7,794 bases of DNA, taken from assembly GCA_945863785.1 (NCBI GenBank), contig CAMBAQ010000088.1, forward strand, positions 1-7,794. Reading direction: 5' to 3'. Under the pieces are notes generated by a model. That model made no database searches. It saw only the letters and a program-made list of their open reading frames with translations, and was not told where the DNA came from. The stretch comes from Chthoniobacter flavus (GTDB taxonomy: Bacteria; Verrucomicrobiota; Verrucomicrobiia; Chthoniobacterales; Terrimicrobiaceae). The position numbers and the translations under genes are program-made. Every line of letters begins with the position of its first letter. The stretch's first letter is position 1. Below are positions 5,503 through 7,794 of the stretch, in pieces.

Positions 5503-5672
5503 CGGAGATCGACAAGCGAAGCTTGCCCGTAGGGTGATCAAAGCAAATCGATTAACAGAATTTGAGAAATGATTCCAATCTTGTTCTGTTTAAAAAATCT
5601 CTTTTTGCTTGAAATAGCCTTGCCTCCGAGCGCGAATCGCGCGAGATTAACGTTTTTCCGAGTTTTCACCAC
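5503..5672. other. Spacer with two short hairpins
   Basis: No gene is seen. CAAGC-GAA-GCTTG at 5513-5525 can form a 5-bp stem with a 3-nt loop, with GATC sites on either side (5507 and 5536). GCGCG-AAT-CGCGC at 5630-5642 forms a second 5-bp stem. The T5 run at 5653-5657 is about 10 nt beyond the second stem, too far for a standard terminator. Either could be a repeat remnant or part of the leader of the next frame. Confidence 0.4.
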
Positions 5673-5864
5673 ATGAGCGCCAGCTATTCCGATATCGTTC
5701 TTTGGGCAATTTTTCTTTTTCTAAGCTACATCGGCTATTGGACAGCTGTTGTCTGGCTACTGAATCGGGCAGAGTTCAACGATTTGGAGCGTGCAGCTCA
5801 GGCCGCGACAGGGCGCAATTTTACCTTAAGTGTTTTGTATTACAAATGTTCGCGAATAACTTAG
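5673..5864 (+). pseudogene. N-terminal stub of a membrane protein, copy B
   Basis: This 63-residue frame has one clear membrane helix (about residues 8-30, VLWAIFLFLSYIGYWTAVVW), followed by LLNRAEFNDLE and a polar tail. It resembles the helix of the stub at 5326. The ending, LYYKCSRIT, does not look like a natural C-terminus. I read it as the start of a polytopic envelope protein gene truncated by deletion. A small intact membrane protein co-transcribed with the glycosyltransferase 41 nt downstream is the alternative. The ATG is preceded by no Shine-Dalgarno sequence. Confidence 0.45.
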
Positions 5865-5894
5865 CGCTAACAGAAGCCAAGCGCTTTCCCTGTT

Positions 5895-5900
5895 GAAAGG
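5895..5900 (+). promoter_or_regulatory. Ribosome binding site of the glycosyltransferase at 5906
   Basis: GAAAGG lies 5 nt upstream of the ATG at 5906. It is the clearest Shine-Dalgarno-like sequence before any gene in this window, and it supports this start over the next in-frame candidates. Confidence 0.55.
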
Positions 5901-5905
5901 CATCT

Positions 5906-6682
5906 ATGGCGACCTGTGATACTGATTTGAATAGACCTCGTCCATTGTCCCTCCTCTCGGTCGTAATACCCGCGCGGGATGAGGAGGGCTGCATCGCATC
6001 CACCATCCAGCACCTGCACCTGGAACTTTCACTTCGTGGCGTTTCCCACGAAATCATCGTGGTGGACGATGGCTCCACCGATTCCACTTGGCAAATCCTC
6101 CAGGCCGAATCCGCGAAAATCCCCACCCTCCGCCCCGTCAAAAACCTCGGGCCCCACGGCTTCGGCCGCGCCATCGTGTGCGGACTAGACTCAATGGCCG
6201 GCGACGCCGTCGTCATCATGATGGCCGACGAATCTGACGACTGCCGCGATGTCGTCCGCTACTGGGAAAAGCTCAACGAAGGGCACGACTGTGTTTTCGG
6301 CAGCCGCTTCCTTAAGCACGGAGGCGTGATCGACTACCCGCCCCTAAAGCTCGCCCTCAACCGCGTTGCAAACCTTTTCGTCAGGCTCCTCTTCCGTCAC
6401 AGCCTCAACGACACCACGAACGCCTTCAAAGCTTACCGCCGCGAAGTCATCGACGGCGTCCGCCCCATCCTCTCCCCACATTTCAACATCACAGTCGAAC
6501 TCCCGCTTAAAGCCATCATCCGCGGATTCAGCTTCACCACAATCCCCATAACCTGGCGCAATCGCCGCACCGGCACCGCAAAGCTCAAGATCAAGGAAAT
6601 GGGCAGCCGCTACCTCTTTATCTGCCTGTATGTCTGGCTCGAAAAATACTTCTCCCGAGGAGATTATTTCCGTGCAGGTTAA
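5906..6682 (+). CDS. Family 2 glycosyltransferase, DPM1-like
   Basis: This complete 258-residue GT2 enzyme is of the polyprenyl-phosphate glycosyltransferase type. The donor-binding motifs are SVVIPARDEEG (18-28) and VVDDGSTDST (52-61). NLGPHGFGRA (80-89) is the loop common to dolichol-phosphate mannose synthase relatives. MMADESDD (105-112) is the DXD-like metal site, with D108 and D111, and VFGSRF follows. The acceptor side has NDTTNAFKAYRREV and WRNRRTGTAKLKI. There is no pair of strong C-terminal membrane helices, so it resembles soluble Dpm1 rather than GtrB. Third codon positions are strikingly C-rich compared with the sugar cassette and the downstream minus-strand gene, suggesting a different history. 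A membrane-protein stub precedes it, and it converges on the next gene with a 6-bp gap and no terminator. Likely role: cell-envelope glycan synthesis; the sugar is unknown. Confidence 0.92.
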   Translation: MATCDTDLNRPRPLSLLSVVIPARDEEGCIASTIQHLHLELSLRGVSHEIIVVDDGSTDSTWQILQAESAKIPTLRPVKNLGPHGFGRAIVCGLDSMAGDAVVIMMADESDDCRDVVRYWEKLNEGHDCVFGSRFLKHGGVIDYPPLKLALNRVANLFVRLLFRHSLNDTTNAFKAYRREVIDGVRPILSPHFNITVELPLKAIIRGFSFTTIPITWRNRRTGTAKLKIKEMGSRYLFICLYVWLEKYFSRGDYFRAG

Positions 6683-6688
6683 GTCAAA

Positions 6689-7794
6689 CTACCCGCCCAA
6701 AGCGTTTGGCTGGTAATTCGGTGGATATGGCACGCGCCCATCTTCCTTGATTCCCAAATTCTGCCAGTCCTCAATGTCCTTCAAGCGGCCCCAAATCCCT
6801 CGGAATGGACCGAAACGGTGGGAAATTTTGGCGTGGATCGTTCCCTGAAAATGCACTCCGGTTTGAAGAAGATTGACCCGCACAAGCCTAACATCCGAAG
6901 GAAAATCACCTTGGGCTTCTGTGACTTTAAGCGAGTTTGAAAACTGAACGGGCAAAACGAGCAGGGACCACCCTTTACTCGCCCCTCGGACGCGAAAACC
7001 TCCTCTATCATAAAAAAGCTCTCCGTATTCGGCTGGTGTGAGTTCAGGCAATTTTTCTTTGTGGGCGACAATGGCGGTTTCTTTAAATGGAAAATCATCC
7101 TTTGCCATCTCGGTGATGATTTCCTCGGCCTTGTCCGATCGGACAAGTTTCGTTGGCGAATAATTTCCCGTATTGGGGTTACTTAATTCATAAACCGAAA
7201 GCGGAATGCCGTCTTGATTGGTTTGTTCATAAACCTTCTGCACTTTGGAACCCTCGATCGGTTGATCCGCAACGATCATTCTTGTGCCCAGAGCGGCCAT
7301 GAGATTGGGATTTGCTTTGGTGCAGAGTGTCCAGTGTCGTGACTGAAAATCGTGGGGCCGCGAGAGGTTTCTCGAGAATAAGTAATAAAAAGGAGGGGTT
7401 ACCAAATGGTTGTTTTCCTCAAGAGTAGGGATATTCATTTCCCAGAGGCCTGTCATGTAAAGCATCGGATCATAAGTCCGCAGATATCTTCCTAAAAAAT
7501 TGATGTTTTCTTTGGTAAACGGTGCATCGTTGGAAATCCCTGCTTTTCTCATGATCTGACCGCCTGGAATGCATGCTAATGTGACCACAGAGCCTCGAAA
7601 GCGTCCATCACTCTGGATTGATAAATTGGGAACCAGCACTTTGGAAACAAGTCCGCCGGACTCCTTCTTTGCAAGGGTGTTCGCCTTGTCTAAAATTTTA
7701 GGGTTGGCAGAAATGAAAGCATGATAAGTCACCAAAGCGAGGATCGGAAAGGCGCATGCCGTAGACATTTTCTTTACCCATCCATTGCATGAAT
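6689..7794 (-). CDS. C-terminal part of a large envelope membrane protein, YfhO-like; N-terminus beyond the window
   Basis: The first internal ATG is at 7768, but the frame stays open to the edge at 7794 (NGWVKKM precedes), so the true start is probably outside. At the visible N-terminus, STACAFPILALVTYHAF is a membrane helix, which I take as a late helix of a multi-spanning protein. The remaining roughly 330 residues look extracytoplasmic. ALGTRMIVADQPI, SVYELSNPNTGNY and LLVLPVQFSN recall the large soluble domain of YfhO/GT-C-like proteins that modify surface polymers. It ends with RLKDIEDWQNLGI and a proline-rich tail. It is unrelated in composition to the convergent glycosyltransferase, but a role in the same surface-glycan pathway is plausible. 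The two membrane-protein stubs at 5326 and 5673 might be N-termini of relatives. Coding call strong, function tentative. Confidence 0.8.
   Translation of the reverse strand, partial: SCNGWVKKMSTACAFPILALVTYHAFISANPKILDKANTLAKKESGGLVSKVLVPNLSIQSDGRFRGSVVTLACIPGGQIMRKAGISNDAPFTKENINFLGRYLRTYDPMLYMTGLWEMNIPTLEENNHLVTPPFYYLFSRNLSRPHDFQSRHWTLCTKANPNLMAALGTRMIVADQPIEGSKVQKVYEQTNQDGIPLSVYELSNPNTGNYSPTKLVRSDKAEEIITEMAKDDFPFKETAIVAHKEKLPELTPAEYGELFYDRGGFRVRGASKGWSLLVLPVQFSNSLKVTEAQGDFPSDVRLVRVNLLQTGVHFQGTIHAKISHRFGPFRGIWGRLKDIEDWQNLGIKEDGRVPYPPNYQPNALGG

Noticed and set aside
5630..5657. Hairpin plus T-run as a rho-independent terminator
   Set aside because: The stem is only 5 bp and the T-run begins about 10 nt after it; no intact gene ends just upstream.
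5821..6219. Minus-strand 132-codon frame
   Set aside because: It is antisense to the start of the GT2 gene at 5906, which carries the donor-binding motifs.

Overview
This window most resembles accessory chromosomal DNA of an environmental bacterium. I favour Verrucomicrobiota (Opitutae-like), for three reasons: start codons mostly lack Shine-Dalgarno sequences, a short intergenic repeat built on ATGATTTTGCC occurs twice, and the large membrane-protein fragments remind me of that phylum. These are impressions from memory, not a search, so the lineage is tentative.

Layout. (1) Positions 1-2699, minus strand: a tightly overlapping three-gene sugar cassette. In transcription order it encodes a sugar C-methyltransferase (GTG start at 2699), a short GDP-mannose-dehydratase-like SDR protein, and a family 2 glycosyltransferase that runs off the left edge. 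The overlaps are 4 bp and 8 bp, so the genes form one operon with likely translational coupling. Together they suggest making, finishing and transferring a branched-chain deoxysugar. (2) Positions 2717-5133, mostly plus strand: a cluster of toxin-antitoxin genes and remnants. It holds the C-terminal half of a PIN toxin, an intact vapBC pair, an unidentified small minus-strand reading frame, an orphan antitoxin-like gene, and a second PIN gene that overlaps a 57-codon partner. (3) Positions 5134-5905: degenerate sequence with a 7-bp tandem repeat, a second copy of the ATGATTTTGCC repeat, and two short reading frames. Both frames look like broken N-termini of related polytopic membrane proteins. 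(4) Positions 5906-6682, plus strand: an intact family 2 glycosyltransferase with visibly C-rich third codon positions. (5) Positions 6689-7794, minus strand: the C-terminal part of a large envelope membrane protein that continues past the right edge and converges on the glycosyltransferase with a 6-bp gap.

Taken together, two surface-glycan regions flank a toxin-antitoxin island with several signs of past rearrangement: a truncated PIN gene at the operon boundary, repeat copies on either side of the island, and gene stubs. No tRNA, rRNA, CRISPR array or intact transposase was seen.
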